A stretch of 64,000 nt of DNA from Corydoras sp. C115 (GCA_019802505.1 JAFMOC010000105.1:875001-939000), one strand, 5' to 3'; positions 18,401-32,279 are shown, counted from the first letter of the stretch. Notes: a model not told the origin generated them from the sequence alone. Translations and numbers: made by a program.

Positions 18401-21400
18401 GAATTGAGTGTTCAAGATATGAGACGAGATGAAAACACCTGAATTTAATCCATGTAGTGTGTGTTTGTGATTAAATCCATGTAGTGTGTGTTTGTGAGTG
18501 AATTGATGGATTTAGTAAATATTTTGTCATTTCTGAGCAGAATCTGTATTAAACAGTATTTAATGCAATTATATTGATGACCTTAAGCAAAAATAAATAA
18601 ATAGGAAAAGATATGCTTTTATTAATCCCACAATGGGGAAATTTAGAAGTGTTAAAAATCAGGATATGGAATACATTGGGAAAGGAAAAATGGGTGATTA
18701 AAAAAAAAAAAAAATCCATGTCAGTCTATGTAACTTAAATATATATTCTAGTACAACTGAAAGAAGAGCTGTTTAATTAATTCTTGTAACATGGTAGTGT
18801 TCATCAAACAGTAATAAGGTTGATGTCTATGTCCATGATATTATAGTATAAGGTTCATAAAATATTTACCACTTCATGTTTGGACACATGTAAAATTCAA
18901 GGGAAGGCAGAAAACAGTATATTTTAATTTAATATTTAATTAATTTAATATTTTAAGGTTTAAGGTCATTGCAGAAAAAAAATCTGTTGCAGGTTATTAT
19001 AGTAGATATAAGGTATCTGGTTTTAATTTTTCTATTAGAACCAGCATTTTTTTTTTTTTTTTATTTAAGCCCACTGTCAGAAAAAATCTATTATTGTTGT
19101 TATTTAATAACATATATAGTATGTGATTAGTGTTGCATCAGTTGCCAAACGTTTGATTAATTTAAACAGTTCAGTTCCTGTTCAGTCATCCACAAGTACA
19201 ACACTTTTCTGTTTATCAAAATCTGAGCTCCACTCTTGCGACTGCTCTCTCACCTGCCCCCATCATATCAATCCCCCTTTCTCTCGGGTGATAAACCCCC
19301 CTGGATTTGTACAGGAGCCTTCCCCTGTCTGCTCCTAATGGTCCTTCTGTCTGACTGCCCTCCTGTCGCCCCTCTTCACACTACCTCTGGATCCCAGGCT
19401 AAATGTTTGTGTGTTTGTATGTGTGTTTGTGTGTACGTGAGTACTACTCAGCGTTAAGTGCACCTAAGAGCACCCTCTTCAAGAGTGCAAGCCAGACAGC
19501 AATGGTGTTTAAGAAGCAGTCTGTCTGCACCGCAGCCTGTGGCAAGCTCAAGAGTGTCTATGGCATGTAGGCTTTTTCCGTGACTCAAACGTTGGCTTTC
19601 AGGAATTCAAAAAGGTCGTTGTTAAAGTCTTTAAGGAACCCTTGAAGTGTATGTGCAGTATAAGTTTTGATATGAAATCCTCAGAGAATGGCTGAAGTGC
19701 AACATTTCACAATTCTACGGTATAAATGCAATTCCTCATAGGCAGCAAAAATTGAACCATTTCAGTGAAACATTCACAAAATGGTTTTTATAGCAAGTAG
19801 ACTTAGTATATCCTGTACGTTCTGCAGCTAAGCCCTTTCTAGCCCTTAAACTGCATCTAATAGGATCTACAACCCAAGTCAGACAGCCTGCTCGCTGTGT
19901 GGATACATTTGTTTCAGCTCAGGAGGGAAATTTGTTAATCCAAACTCGAAGACTACTGCAATCAGTTGTTACACTGTTGTCTTGTTGAGCACCTTGTAGT
20001 TTCTATTGAAAAGGAATTAGCGTCCCGGAGTTAATCTTATTATGTAGGAGACTGGAGACTCTCTCCTGTCTCAATAAGAGGTCAGGCTTTAGTGACCCCA
20101 CACTTTCCCAACACAAAGGTCTAGTGAAGAACACAAAGAGTGTTGCTCTGTCCCAATAAAGTGGCTCACACAAGAGGATTTTATCCAGAGGGCAACTAAA
20201 TGCACTTTATTGCCGGTCGTTTGGGTTTAGCTGGGATGTTTATTGAAGGACTGCACCTTAATTGAATCAGATTTATTTATTTATTTTTGCTCAGTTTAAT
20301 GAATTACACCAGAGGACTGACATTGACCATGCATTATATTAAAAGCGAGAAGCCCGTGATAGGTGGGATAAACGACCAATAAGATTTTTCTCAGCTGTAA
20401 GGATTGCAGCCAGTCAACAAAACCCAACAAAATAGGTCTTCATGGGTTTTATTACATGCAACGTCTCTATTTGGTTTGCCATAAGAGGAAACTACTCAGA
20501 CGAGATATTATCATCCTTGGCCAGACTAATACCCATCTCAAACCAATTTCCATAGTTTTGATTTTGCAATAAAACGATAACAGTGGTGATTGGAAAGCCC
20601 ATTAGGGGTTGATCAATCAGGACAAATGCTTTATTTAATAATTGATGACAGGCAATTTACACAAAGTCTGTAAGGAGCGCTCGTTCTCAGAAGACTCCGG
20701 CGCCATGGCCAATTAATGGACAAAGCATCAGATGATGTTCACCACAGAAGTGCTAAATGCATTAACTAACGTGAAAGATTAAGATGCCTCTATCAGCTCA
20801 AGAAAAACATGGATTATTGCAAGGAGTGTAATTTTAGTCCCAAGATTGGGTAAGTGGTTTAAATATGTGATCTGACCTTTGTATTAATGAATGTAAGCAG
20901 CATCAGCTACTTGCCTTTGAAATGCATTTTATAGAGCAAACAAAGAAGCCCCTTGGCACTACCTAGCTCAGTACCACTTAAGCTTCAGCAGAAACAACAA
21001 ATCTTTGTTTGCTGTGGTCAATGGACTGTTGTTCCTCATCCGGATAAAGAGCAGACAGGCATTAGAATTCTCTCTCGTTCTGTCTCTACACTGTCAGTCT
21101 TAGACTCAGACCTGGGCCTAAACTCAGGGGCATTGTTTTGAATTACGATGGCGGCCACAGACAGCCAGTCTCACTCTAACCTCGTTTTCCCCTGCAACCT
21201 CGGCGCTGGGCCCTTTGATGTAATGCCACTATTATACCTAATGGCCTTCGTCTCACACAAGCTGTTGTGGCATCATTAAGAGCTGATCAGGTGGCTCAAA
21301 GAATAGACCTGCTTCTGATAAATTATGGTCGAACAAATAAATAAAGAATTTGTGAAGGCACTGGAATCATATGGGACTCGGGCAAAACCGAACATAAATG

Positions 21401-22721
21401 GAAGTGACTGATGCTTCATGGGACAGTATGTGGAGTAAAGCAATAGACCAATGCATTGTTTATAAAGGCAAAAAAACTTTCCGAAATTCCCTGGACAAAG
21501 CCAGTACCCCCTTGGACCATTTACAGACAAGAAAAAGCCTGGACTCTATTACAACTATTGAGTTGTCAAAGTGATGGCCATCAACTTGATCTACCCCACT
21601 GGCACAACTTGAGCAGCCTTAATAGAAAAAATACCATAGACTGGAATGCACCACTTTATTTGATTGGATCAGCTTCAGCCACTGCATGTTCCTTTTTTTT
21701 TGGAGGTGGGGCACCTTTAGGTTTTTCTCCGAGTGTATCCTGGGGACAATTAGCGTACCGGTCAGCACAGCAAAGTGTGTCCATCTAAACCAATTACACA
21801 GCCTAAGTGGTAGCACTGCTAGCCAGTGGCGGGCGGATGGCTCCTGTACTGATTAACTGGCAGACACATTGACCCCTGGTGTCCCCTTAAATCCCCAAGG
21901 GGAAAACCACTGTCATGAGCAATAAATCCGACCCTTGCTCTGTTCTAACTTAGCAGAGCACTCTGAATAACCAATATCACTTTGGACATGATGTGGGCAT
22001 GGCTAATAACATAAACGTAGCTCCTGGTTCACTGGTCTTTGTTGTGACTGTTGAGGCTAATGTCAGATCAGATAGCGATACAATGGGGACCGTCATAAAA
22101 AGAATCTTGTGATGCAATTAGGTGCTCACATGCCCTGCATGTTTATGGTTCTTTGAAAAATAAAGCTTGCTCTTATAAAGACATGTGAGGTATGACAGGG
22201 TGCTTGATGACGTCTAGTTAATTGCTGTTTTCATGTCAATTATAGTTGTATTTGTCGGTTTATCCAAATGATGGTGCATAACGATTAAATAAATTAAATA
22301 AGAATCAATTACATACATTATGCAATATGGGGATACATTGTGACATAATTCATTTCCATGTGGTTAAATTGTTAAGCGTTAGAATTAATACAATGGTAAG
22401 ATGGCATACCTGTTGTGGCAAGATGATCTGGGTGCAGTTAATGTCCTTGGGCATAGTTTTAGTAATACAAACATATAAGGTTTGTAAACGGGCTTATTAA
22501 TTGAGCAATTGGTTACATATCTTGTTAATCTGTCTGCAAGTGGCTTGACTTCTTGCACATAAGTGACATCTAGTAGTTTATATGGTGACCTCCCCCCCCA
22601 CCTGACCTTGTGGCACTAAATTTATACCATCACGTTACTGAGTGTACCAAGTTTAGAATCTAAAAAGTTAGAGGTCATTAACGTAACGCGACTGAATTCC
22701 TGTCATTTCTGTTAAAATTAT
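18401..22721. other. intergenic, possible regulatory blocks
   Basis: No gene supported. A poly-T run lies at about 19050. The sequence from 19860 to 21250 is unusually complex, with few repeats and many homeodomain-like TAATTA/CAATTA cores, which is typical of conserved non-coding elements near developmental genes. That is an impression, not a demonstration. Confidence 0.35.
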
Positions 22722-23018
22722 CCATCCATCCATTATCTTCTGCTTTATCCTCTACTAGGGTCATGGGGGATTCCCCATGCCCATCCAGGGACAACTTTTC
22801 AGGCACTGGGCACATACACCCAGGACAGGGCGCCAATCCATCAGTGGGCACACACTCACTCTCTCACACCCACACTCTCTATATGGGGCAATTTGGAGAA
22901 CTCAATTGACACGCAAGTGGACACGGGGAGAACATGGAAACTCCACCCAGATTGGGATTCGATCCGGGAATCCCTAGCGCTGAGAGGAGAACATGCTAAC
23001 CATTAAGCCACCGTGCCA
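22722..23018 (-). repeat. SINE with a short internal deletion
   Basis: Minus-strand copy from CCATCCATTATCTTCTGC to TAAGCCACCGTGCCAT. Part of the core between the ACTCAATTGACACGCAAG phrase and GGACACGGGGAGAACATGG is missing. TTCTGTTAAA-type direct repeats flank it. Confidence 0.9.
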
Positions 23019-24489
23019 TTCTGTTAAATTATTTAGCTGGAAAGTACTTAAATATCACTAAGGTTTAAATCTCACTGCATTTGCACTGAGAATGCATATA
23101 TACATGGTCTACACTATACTGTGTGTTTTCCATTCACAGTCAAATGGAATATCTAATGGAGCAGCTGTTTGGTTTATTGCATGTTGCGGTCAAAACGCAT
23201 ACTAAGAAAATTAGTACATAACCTGTGTAAACTTTGAGCTGTGTAAGGTGTAGTTTTCCCATGGTTATGATGGCAAAGACACACTGACACACTCTAAATC
23301 TTAAGTTGTGTGGTTGACCCTTAAAGAATTAGACCGTCAAATTCTTATAAAGAATGCGAAAATGGTATAAATTTGTTGTAAGAACAAACTCAACAATCTA
23401 AATAAACCATATACATACATTATTCAAGCCCTCACCTTAATTAAATCAAAATCTGCATTTGAAAAATAATCACCTCTGTTCCTGAATTTCTAATTTTATT
23501 ACCAGTTACCACAAATTAATTACGATGTTTAGGAATTGCCTTCTTAACAAAAGTGTCTAAACCGTTTCACCTCAGGAGTTTCTGTACTGTATAGGACACA
23601 AACATACTGTCATTGCATTTAATTTAATAACATTTTTAAGCCCTCTCCAAGACCTTCCCTAACCAAATCTGAGGGACAACAGGATCCTCTAATACCCTGA
23701 AGAACGAGAACACCCCCTAACTGCTCATCTGTCATTGAGAAATCACATTTCTGCATTTCCCTCCTGGTTTTTGATAGATCGCTTTGCTCCGGGCGCCATT
23801 ACACATGTCCAGTTGTAACAGAATTTCCACGAGCTAAAGCACGGGTTCAAATTAGGAGCCATTATCGTGAATCATATTTGAAAATGTCAGAGCCTGAAGA
23901 TGCAGGAGGTGTGTCACTGATCCTCTCTGATGTCCCATGCACTGATTGCATTATTTTAATGTATCAATTACATTGAATGTGATTGCCCTTTGACTGCGGA
24001 TCAAAGCAGAGCCTCTCCGTGAGGAGATCATCAGATTAGACCGGGCGACAGATACACGGCTAAAATAATCAGTCTGGGGTGCTGGGAGGGTCATGCGTTG
24101 CCTATTAGGAAACTTCAGTCCATTTGTGCTGATCTGAGACCAGTGTTTTAGTAGTTGGACCTACACTATAGTTAAGATGGCTCAGTATCTTGGCTCAACA
24201 GATGGTTATAACTGCCAGTAACTACATTTTCTAGTTAAGTCTGTGCAATTTTAGTTTATTAAATTTATTTTGTTCTCTGATTCAGTGGTTTTAAAAATGG
24301 GGTCCCCAGACCCCCTGGGTTGGCAAATACCCAGATGACAAAGTAATTCTGGCCCAGCTTTGGCACACCTTCCCTACTGCTCACATGTAAGTAGCAATGC
24401 CATATCTTTACCAGATGTAAACCAGGTTTCTTAGTGGAACATGTGAGTATGTTTATATTTATATAAACATATATATATAGATATATATA

Positions 24490-24561
<72 letters not shown>

Positions 24562-24584
24562 TGTGTGTGTGGATAGATGGATGA

Positions 24585-24649
<65 letters not shown>

Positions 24650-25116
24650 TAGATTTATATAAACATACACACACAATACTATGGGTACTATGCAGTAAGA
24701 TTTCTGGTCCCTCCAAATACTATAGCTGAAGTGCCCTTGGCAAGGTACCTACCTCCAATTGCTCCTCTGGTGCTTCTCCGGGCTTATGTCCTCACTTTAG
24801 TGTGTGTGTGTGGAAGATGTAAGTACAGTAGGAAAAATGGATCACTATCACTTTTCACCTTTTCATTTATTCCAGTCATTTGCCTAATGCACTACATTAA
24901 TACAAGTAATTGTGCTGGGAATATAAAAAATAATATAGCCAGATTTTGTAATCTCTAACCATGAGCAGGACCACAGAGGATGCTGTAGTCTGTTCCTTTG
25001 CTTATAGGTTGCATGTTTGAAAAACACTTTCGAATGGTTGCCAGTCTCTCGTAGGTTGGCCACATAAACCAAAATATTTCATCCAGCATATCAATTTACC
25101 TACCAATACAATTTTG
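23019..25116. other. intergenic with a GATA/TA microsatellite
   Basis: Contains a complex block at about 23740-24090 that could be a conserved non-coding element, and a compound array at 24466-24645 made of (TA)n, (GATA)n at about 24500-24563 and (TA)n again. No gene seen. Confidence 0.5.
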
Positions 25117-25466
25117 AGTGGCACGGTGGCTTAGTGGTTAGCACGTTCGCCTCTCAGCGCTAGGGGTTCCCAGTTCGAATCCCCATCTGGGTGGAGTTTC
25201 CATGTTCTCCCCATGTCCGCGTGGGTTTCCTCCGGGTTCTCCGGTTTCCTCCCACAGTCCAAAAACATGGATCATGTCAATTGAGTTTTTCAAATTGCCC
25301 CCTATAGAGTGTGTTTGTGTGAGTGAGTGTGTGCCCAGCGATAGATTCGCGCCCTGTCCAGGGTGTCCCGGGCCCAGCGCCCAAAACGTTCTGCCCTGGA
25401 TGGGCATGAGGAACCCCACTGTGACCCTAATAGGGGATAAAAGCGGAAATAATGAATGAATGAATA
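25117..25466 (+). repeat. full-length tRNA-derived SINE
   Basis: Complete plus-strand copy from GTGGCACGGTGGCTTAGTGG through the CAGTTCGAATCCCCATC B box to the AATGAATGAATGAAT tail. Confidence 0.95.
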
Positions 25467-25711
25467 TCATTTTGAAATATAGGAGTAAATCGGAGATACC
25501 TGAGGAAACTAACGCAAACATGAAATGAAAATAAAGCAGCTTGTCTTCTCTTAATGGAAATCTAACCAAACATCAAGAGACATGAACTCTAAAAAACATT
25601 ATTGTGAAAAAAAAAAGAAGCTGATATAAAAAGACCATGTGCTTTTGTTGTGTTTATTTGGTGTTGTTGTTCTTCCAGGGTCTAAAAATAAATAGAAATC
25701 ATAACTTTCTC

Positions 25712-25757
<46 letters not shown>

Positions 25758-27552
25758 AGACCCTACTTTATAATGAACACAAAAGAGCTGGGATTTTCTT
25801 TTAAAAACGTGGTACATGTTGATTTGGGTGAGCAACGTTAACAACTGTTTTAATTTAGATTTTAATGCGGGTGGCATTTATCAAGTATTAACTGCCTTCT
25901 GTGTGAACATGAGGCATTTTGATTGAGATTTAAAAGCAAAGGGGTTGCTCTCTAAATTCAGTATTGCTGCTAAATTGATAGATTGTGATGCACCAGTTGT
26001 ATTCTTTGTTGTTTTAAAACATCATCATTGTCAGCTCACAACTCGCGCTGTCATTCCCTCAGACACCTCCCCATCCCAGCATGTCTCCAATTAGGCAGAC
26101 TCATCCATCACACTCCATCTATCTCAATCCTTAGCTGTCGGACGTTTGCCTAGGCACTCGAGGGCAGCGGCCAAGGTAGAAGAGCTCCCTTGTCCATTTA
26201 ACGCCATTACAGAGGGTGCAAGCTTAGAGGCTGTCAGGAACACTTCACCTTCACTCGTGCTTTTAGATAAAACTGCTCTTAATCCATTTGGGTGGACTAA
26301 AATGATGGCGCAGGCTAAAATGATAGCCAAACATAGCACAGCCTTCCTAATTTCCTGTAACAATTTTAAAACCTTCAACAATTTTGTTAATGGTCAGTGC
26401 TGAAGCAAAACAGGGAATAAAAACTAGATGTTTAATAACTTTATATAAATAAAAACAGAGTTTATGCTCTGTTCAAGAAATGATGATTAGTTGAACAAAA
26501 AAAAAGTCAGGAGAATTTTAACCCGTCTTGTTATAATTACAATTTTATCAACAACAATAACACTGATGAGGAAGATAACAAACAGAAAGGTAAATAAACC
26601 TTAAGTTGGCTTGTAGTCTAGGCAATCAAAGGCAGCGACCAAGGTAGAAGAGCTCCCTTGTCAGACAAACATATGGGACATGTGTGTGTGAGGTGTTTTT
26701 ATGCTGCTGTTAGATTATTGTAAACAAGTGTCTGCACCATAAGAGTTTCTAATAATAGAATCCTATGAAAAAAAGAACACATTGTCCACTAATTGTCCAA
26801 AAAAAAAAAACTCTGGCAGTATGAAACCCAGTTTGGTTGTTCTAATCTATCTATGGCAAGAAAATGTAAAACAAACAAAAACAAAAATACAGACAAGTCA
26901 ACTTAATAATTAAATAAAAATATTGAGAGTCTTGTGAGTCTTTAGAGTAAAAAGAGAGGCTGTAAATAACATTTATAATAGATTTCCAAATATGTTTTAA
27001 AAATATTGTTATATTGTACATCTCATTGTTAGTCTCTTGTTTTATCTCTAAATTTGTAAATGTTTGTATCTTAAGTTAAAAGCTGGATGACCAGAGCAGT
27101 TCATGAGTTTAAACTCCAAGTCTGTATTGCCATCTAGCGGTCAGTAAAGAAAATGCAGGTTGGAAATGTAAAACACAAATCCAAACAGCTGTTCCTCAGA
27201 TTTAATTCATTATAGCAGTTTTAATTAGACATAAAAAGTTATGACGTTTCACTATGGTATATAATGTAGATTACAGCTCTATAACCACTATTAATAACAA
27301 TAATAACTTTTAGACACTTGTCACACTTTTTTTTTAATGAACTTCTTATATTGTTAAAGGGGCAGTCATAGGCTTGTGGTTGAGGATCCATGTATTCCAA
27401 TATGTTTGGGAGGGTAGTGTATTGTGTATTGAACTCTAAATAGTTCAAAGAATTACACAAATACTAACAAAAAAATCCACAAACAACAAGCACGAATTAC
27501 CTACATACAACCAAGGAAAAAGTCAAATATTTTAATTTACTTTATTACCAGC
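25467..27552. other. intergenic; edge of the gene cluster duplication
   Basis: Has an (ATT)n array (25722-25755) and a complex block at 26030-26400. A 45-bp segment at 26150-26194 is repeated with 4 mismatches at 26618-26662. From about 26945 the sequence matches 33549 onwards (for example TTGCCATCTAGCGGTCAGTA), marking the left edge of the tandem duplication that made the G5 and G4 3' regions. Confidence 0.6.
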
Positions 27553-27906
27553 ATTCATTCATTCATTATCTTCCACTTTATCCTATATTAGGGTTGAGGT
27601 GGGGTTCCCCATGCCCATCCAGGGGAGTTTCGGGCGCTGGGCAGGTACACCCAGGACAGGGCGCCAATCTATCGCTGGACACACACTCACTCACGCAGAC
27701 AGGCATGCATACACACTCTATATGGGGGAATTTGGAGAACTCAATTGACTTGATCCATGTTTTTGGACTGTGGGAGGAAACCGGAGAACCCGGAGGAAAC
27801 CCACGCAGACACAGGGAGAACATGGAAACTCCACCAAGATGAAGATTTGAACCGGGAATCCCTAGCACTGAGAGGCGAACGTGCTAACCACTAAGCCACA
27901 GTGCCA
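27553..27906 (-). repeat. full-length tRNA-derived SINE
   Basis: Minus-strand copy from ATTCATTCATTATCTTCCAC to ACTAAGCCACAGTGCCAC. It is absent from the matching position of the paralogous region near 34.3 kb, so it inserted after that duplication or was lost there. Confidence 0.95.
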
Positions 27907-28374
27907 CACGCATCTTGTTTTTAATAAGGAAATCAAGTAGATCAGTTTTTTAAGTGAAACTCTTTCAAACACTTATAAACTAGACAATTATTGAAGGTAA
28001 TAATTATTGTGCATAATTAAAACTGTTACACAGATGAAAAATTCATTTATTTTTAATCTAGGAACTTTCAAAGATATATTTATTGTAAATATGATTTAAA
28101 GGAAGATCAAATAAAGCAATCACGCTAAAATAAAATCACTAAACATGGTAAAGATGTCATTATAAACATCTAAAAAGAGGCAACAGAGTGTACAGAAAAA
28201 TTCAATAGTAATACAAAAGCAGAACAGAGTAACAGCCCATAACAGAAATACAAACCAAAACTTCTATCAACTAGCTAAGAGTGATTAACAGTATTAAGAG
28301 TGATTAAGCTTGATTAACACACGAGAATAAACACAACACAGAAAGGCAAACAGAATTAGTAGTAAAACTCATGA

Positions 28375-28380
28375 TTTATT
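28375..28380 (-). terminator. poly(A) signal for G5
   Basis: AATAAA on the minus strand about 80 nt past the G5 stop codon. Confidence 0.5.
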
Positions 28381-28461
28381 TTATAAAAAATGTGATCTTA
28401 GTTAAATGTTGTTTTTCGGGATTTTCTTCTGATGGGAATTTTTTTTTTTATATTTTTGTTC

Positions 28462-29426
28462 TTATTTTACTACTAATAAAAACTGATTGTACAGCTCGTC
28501 TAGCTTTCTGTCCCACTCATTTGTTACTGAAAGCCATATTATCTGATTTCCTGGCAATAAGACCTTAATAAACTGCCTTTCTTCCATTTCTGCCAGTTCA
28601 TCATATGTTTGTTTTATTTTCTCCCCGAAATTGATTTTTATTTCATACTCAAGTTTAATTGTCTGGATTAATTCACGTTTTACTCTGTCCTTCTGATTTT
28701 GTACTAATAAAATATCATTCTCATACTCATCTTTTGACTTTTTTAAATTTTGTAGGGTTGTCTGCATCTCATGACTCTCAACTTTCCTTTTTTCCTTTTT
28801 TTCTCTTTTCTTTTTCATTTCTTCTCCATTTTCCATTTCTGTGATTATCTGATAAGCCTGACTTACATTCCTGTTTCCTTCCACTACATTCTCTATTTTC
28901 TCCAGAAGCTCAGACTGCTGATAAACATCCACATGCTTGTTGATATTCAGACAGTGATATCTGTTTTCACATTTCTCCACAATCTTCTGAATTTCAAGGT
29001 TAGCATATTTTAAATATTCATCAGTGTTCTGTATTATATTTTCATCGGTGGTTGTGAACAGAATCATGGTGTTCTTCCAGCATTTCTTTCCCAAAATGTC
29101 CTCCATTTTGGTCATGAGCTTTTGCAAGTATTGACTTTTAAAATCTTCTGAAGTGCTTAGTGACAGGACCATGAGATAAACACAGGGTCCAGCAGGACAT
29201 AGATGGAAACTGAATTTATCTTTTAAAAGTTCAGAATTAAACAAGTCAGGTTCCACTATGGTGATTTTTCTCTTGGTCACCTCAGTGTTTGTGACCTCAA
29301 TGTTCTGAGAGAAACATGATACATATGTGCTTTCCGCTTTGTCTAGAAGGACAGACTTCACTGTAGTCTTTGTATTCTTGATCCACCCCAGTATCATCAC
29401 TGTCAGTTTAGTGGCAATATTCACTT
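28462..29426 (-). CDS. G5 last exon: GIMAP/AIG1-like pseudo-GTPase domain with coiled coil
   Basis: This 321-codon exon starts after TTTTCCACAG (phase 1) and ends in TAA. Residues about 7-20 (LTVMILGWIKNTKT) occupy the P-loop position of GIMAPs, but the family's GxxxxGK[ST] reads GWIKNTKT, so the second glycine is lost. The G3 position reads ITIVEPDLF instead of a DTPGLF-like motif. The AIG1 hallmark is kept as GPCVYLMVLSLS at about residue 80, and a G4-like LFTTTDE near 122. From about residue 200 it turns Lys/Glu-rich and coiled-coil-like. Known GIMAPs regulate lymphocyte survival or act in cell-autonomous defence. Loss of the nucleotide-binding residues suggests a pseudo-GTPase that could dimerise with or scaffold active GIMAPs. 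Confidence 0.85.
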
Positions 29427-30721
29427 CTGTGGAAAATTATTGCAAGATGTGTTTTATAAAAGAGTTAAAACTATTAATTTATTTAAGCTTTTGTTTATTT
29501 AATTCTTATTTTTCACTAAGGATCTCGGTGCTGTCCAATTTTAGCTTAATGAATGACTATCTAACTATGACCACCAAAAATGTACAATATCAATTCACAG
29601 TTAAAGACTGTTGAATTATATTAAACAATAAGAACAGGGTTTATACATATGACTGTATCTCTGACTAACACATCTGTATCTTCATGATTACTGTACCTGG
29701 AGAATACTGCAATTCAGCAGGTTGAAGCTGGAGTGTTTCTTTCAGTTGCTTTATTTCTTTCTTTTTCTCTTGTGTTGCTTTTCTGTAGCTTTCATTCACC
29801 TCTAATGGGAAATAAACATTTCAACGTTGATAATTCAAATAAAGCATATATTGAAATATTTTATTAGCTTATATGGAAATGTGTAAAATCCCACGAGTAA
29901 TTTAGCAGATAATACAATATCACTCGATTATGTTACAGCTATTACTTTTAGAATTGCACTTAAACAATGATCTTTTTAAATTTTTAGAGGTTAATGTCTT
30001 CTTAAATTAATAAATAATACATGCTGGCAAAAGCAAAAATGTCTGTGCTGAACTAGTGCTTTAAAAAAATTTGTCAAACAATAATGTGCCTGAAAATCAG
30101 CAAAATTTTAATAAATAAACAAATAAAAGTTTAATACATTAATACATCATGTTTGTTTTTAGTTTTATATTAAAAAAATGAACTGAACTGGGTAATTCAT
30201 ATACTATATTATTAGTACTGATGTAAATTCTATGATATTGTTGTAAGGAACTTTAGTTGGTTAAATTTTTTAGAATGCCCTGTAAATATTATCACAAAGC
30301 TCAGTAGTGCTGAACTCAATACACAGATAAGAATATCTGTAACATAATAGCAATTAACAAGCTGTACTGTTTGATAATACAAAGAGATGCAGAACAAAAA
30401 GCAGTCTGATACATTCCAGACTTTAAAGTGTTCATTTAAAGTTTTAAAAACTTATACAGCTAATACAGCAGACAATGGTGACTTTTGATAAATGTTGGCG
30501 TCATTGCATATTTATGAAATTACATGTGCGTTCCTGAAAATTTTGTGTTACAAAAAACATAAATGTTTCTGAATGAAAACATTTATCTAACATACCTTCT
30601 TCTTCCTGGCTGGAACTTTCTTTAGGTTTAATCTTCATTGCAATCTTCTGTTGGCAAGACCAAAATATTTCAAATTGTTATTTAGTGTACATGCATGTTT
30701 CTAACAGAAGAGGGCTGTGTA

Positions 30722-30752
<31 letters not shown>

Positions 30753-32279
30753 ACATTTTGTTACTTGTAATTTGTTTGCAGTTGAGAACATGTCTAGGTA
30801 TCGAATGTTTTTTCAATGTCAGAATATGCTTTCATAATGACTAAAAATTACACAGAATACATAGTTGTTTTCAAATGGAGTTAATTTAGTATTTTTAATA
30901 AAGTAAGTAATAAATAAACATACCATCCTTATCTGCTGTGCTACTCTGTCTAGTGATTCATTATTTTTACTGCATGTCAGAAATCCGTAATCTTCATGGA
31001 ACAGACACTCTACAGCGATCATATTCTCTTTGCTCACGCATCTTCTGCTGTCTGGTGGAAAATAATCTGGATCAAATGTGTGATGGAGCGCCACAAGAAC
31101 AGCAGGTGCGGGATCTGTAAAAATGTACAAAAAACATATTTCAAATTTGAAAACACCTCAGTCAATTTAGTAAAGCATTTTGGCAAAATGTATATCTACC
31201 TGAAATTGTATTTAGCATTTGGAGAGCTGCTTTAACATTTATTTCATGGTGGGAGGTGACAGGGCAAAATACCAGAATTAAATCACACTTTTCTGCAGAC
31301 ACCTCCTGCAGACCAGGTATCTTTTCTTTTAACAGGTTCATAAAAGTCTCATGAGATTTCAACGTGTTTCCAGTTACCAAAATATGATAATGAAACTTTA
31401 CTGTAAATAAAGATTATGTACAAGTTACAAACATTTTGAGATCTAATATAATAAATTATGAGAGTATTTACTGGATAAATGTTTGAGTTCTTAATACCTC
31501 CCAAAAAGCTTCCATGACTGAGCTTCATTTTGTTCAGAAAGCCTAAAAGCAGACATTTAACAGCATGTCAATTCAAACTGAAAAGTGGTTATTTATTGTA
31601 TAAATATGTAAGTTTTTAATTACCTCCCAAACTGCTTCCATGACAGGACTTATCCTTTTTTATAGAGACATCTAAGAGCAGAGGTTCATCAGTATGGCAT
31701 TTAAAAATTAAGAGGTTATTTATTGTATGATAAATATTTATAAATACCTCCAAAAAGGCTTCCTTGGGTGTACTCATCCTTTTTTTTAAAGATGCCTAAA
31801 AGCCGAAGTTTAACCACATGTCAATTTAAACAGAAAGGTTGTCATTTACTGTATAAATGTTTTTTTTGTTTTTTTTTAATAGCTTTTTCCAAAAGATTTT
31901 CATGATGGTTCTTAAACTGTGTAAAGAGGTCTAAATGCAAAAGTTTAAATGTATAACAATTCAAAGTTAAAATGTATTAAAATAAATAATAACACTATTA
32001 ATTCAAACAAATATAACTAAATATGAATGAAATAATTCACCTGTCAGCTCTAGGGCTCTAGGTTCAAATCCCGATCTAGGTGGAGTTTCCATGTTCTCCC
32101 CGTGTCTGGTTTCTCCTGGTTCTCTGGTTTCTTCTAATAACACCTCTTTTCTGTGATTTATACACAATAATGTAAAACCCCAACTGCCTTATTGCTACTT
32201 ACAAACATACTACAAAACATTTGACTCATAAATGTTTTTACTGAAAAATCATATATAATTTAATATATATGTAACATAC

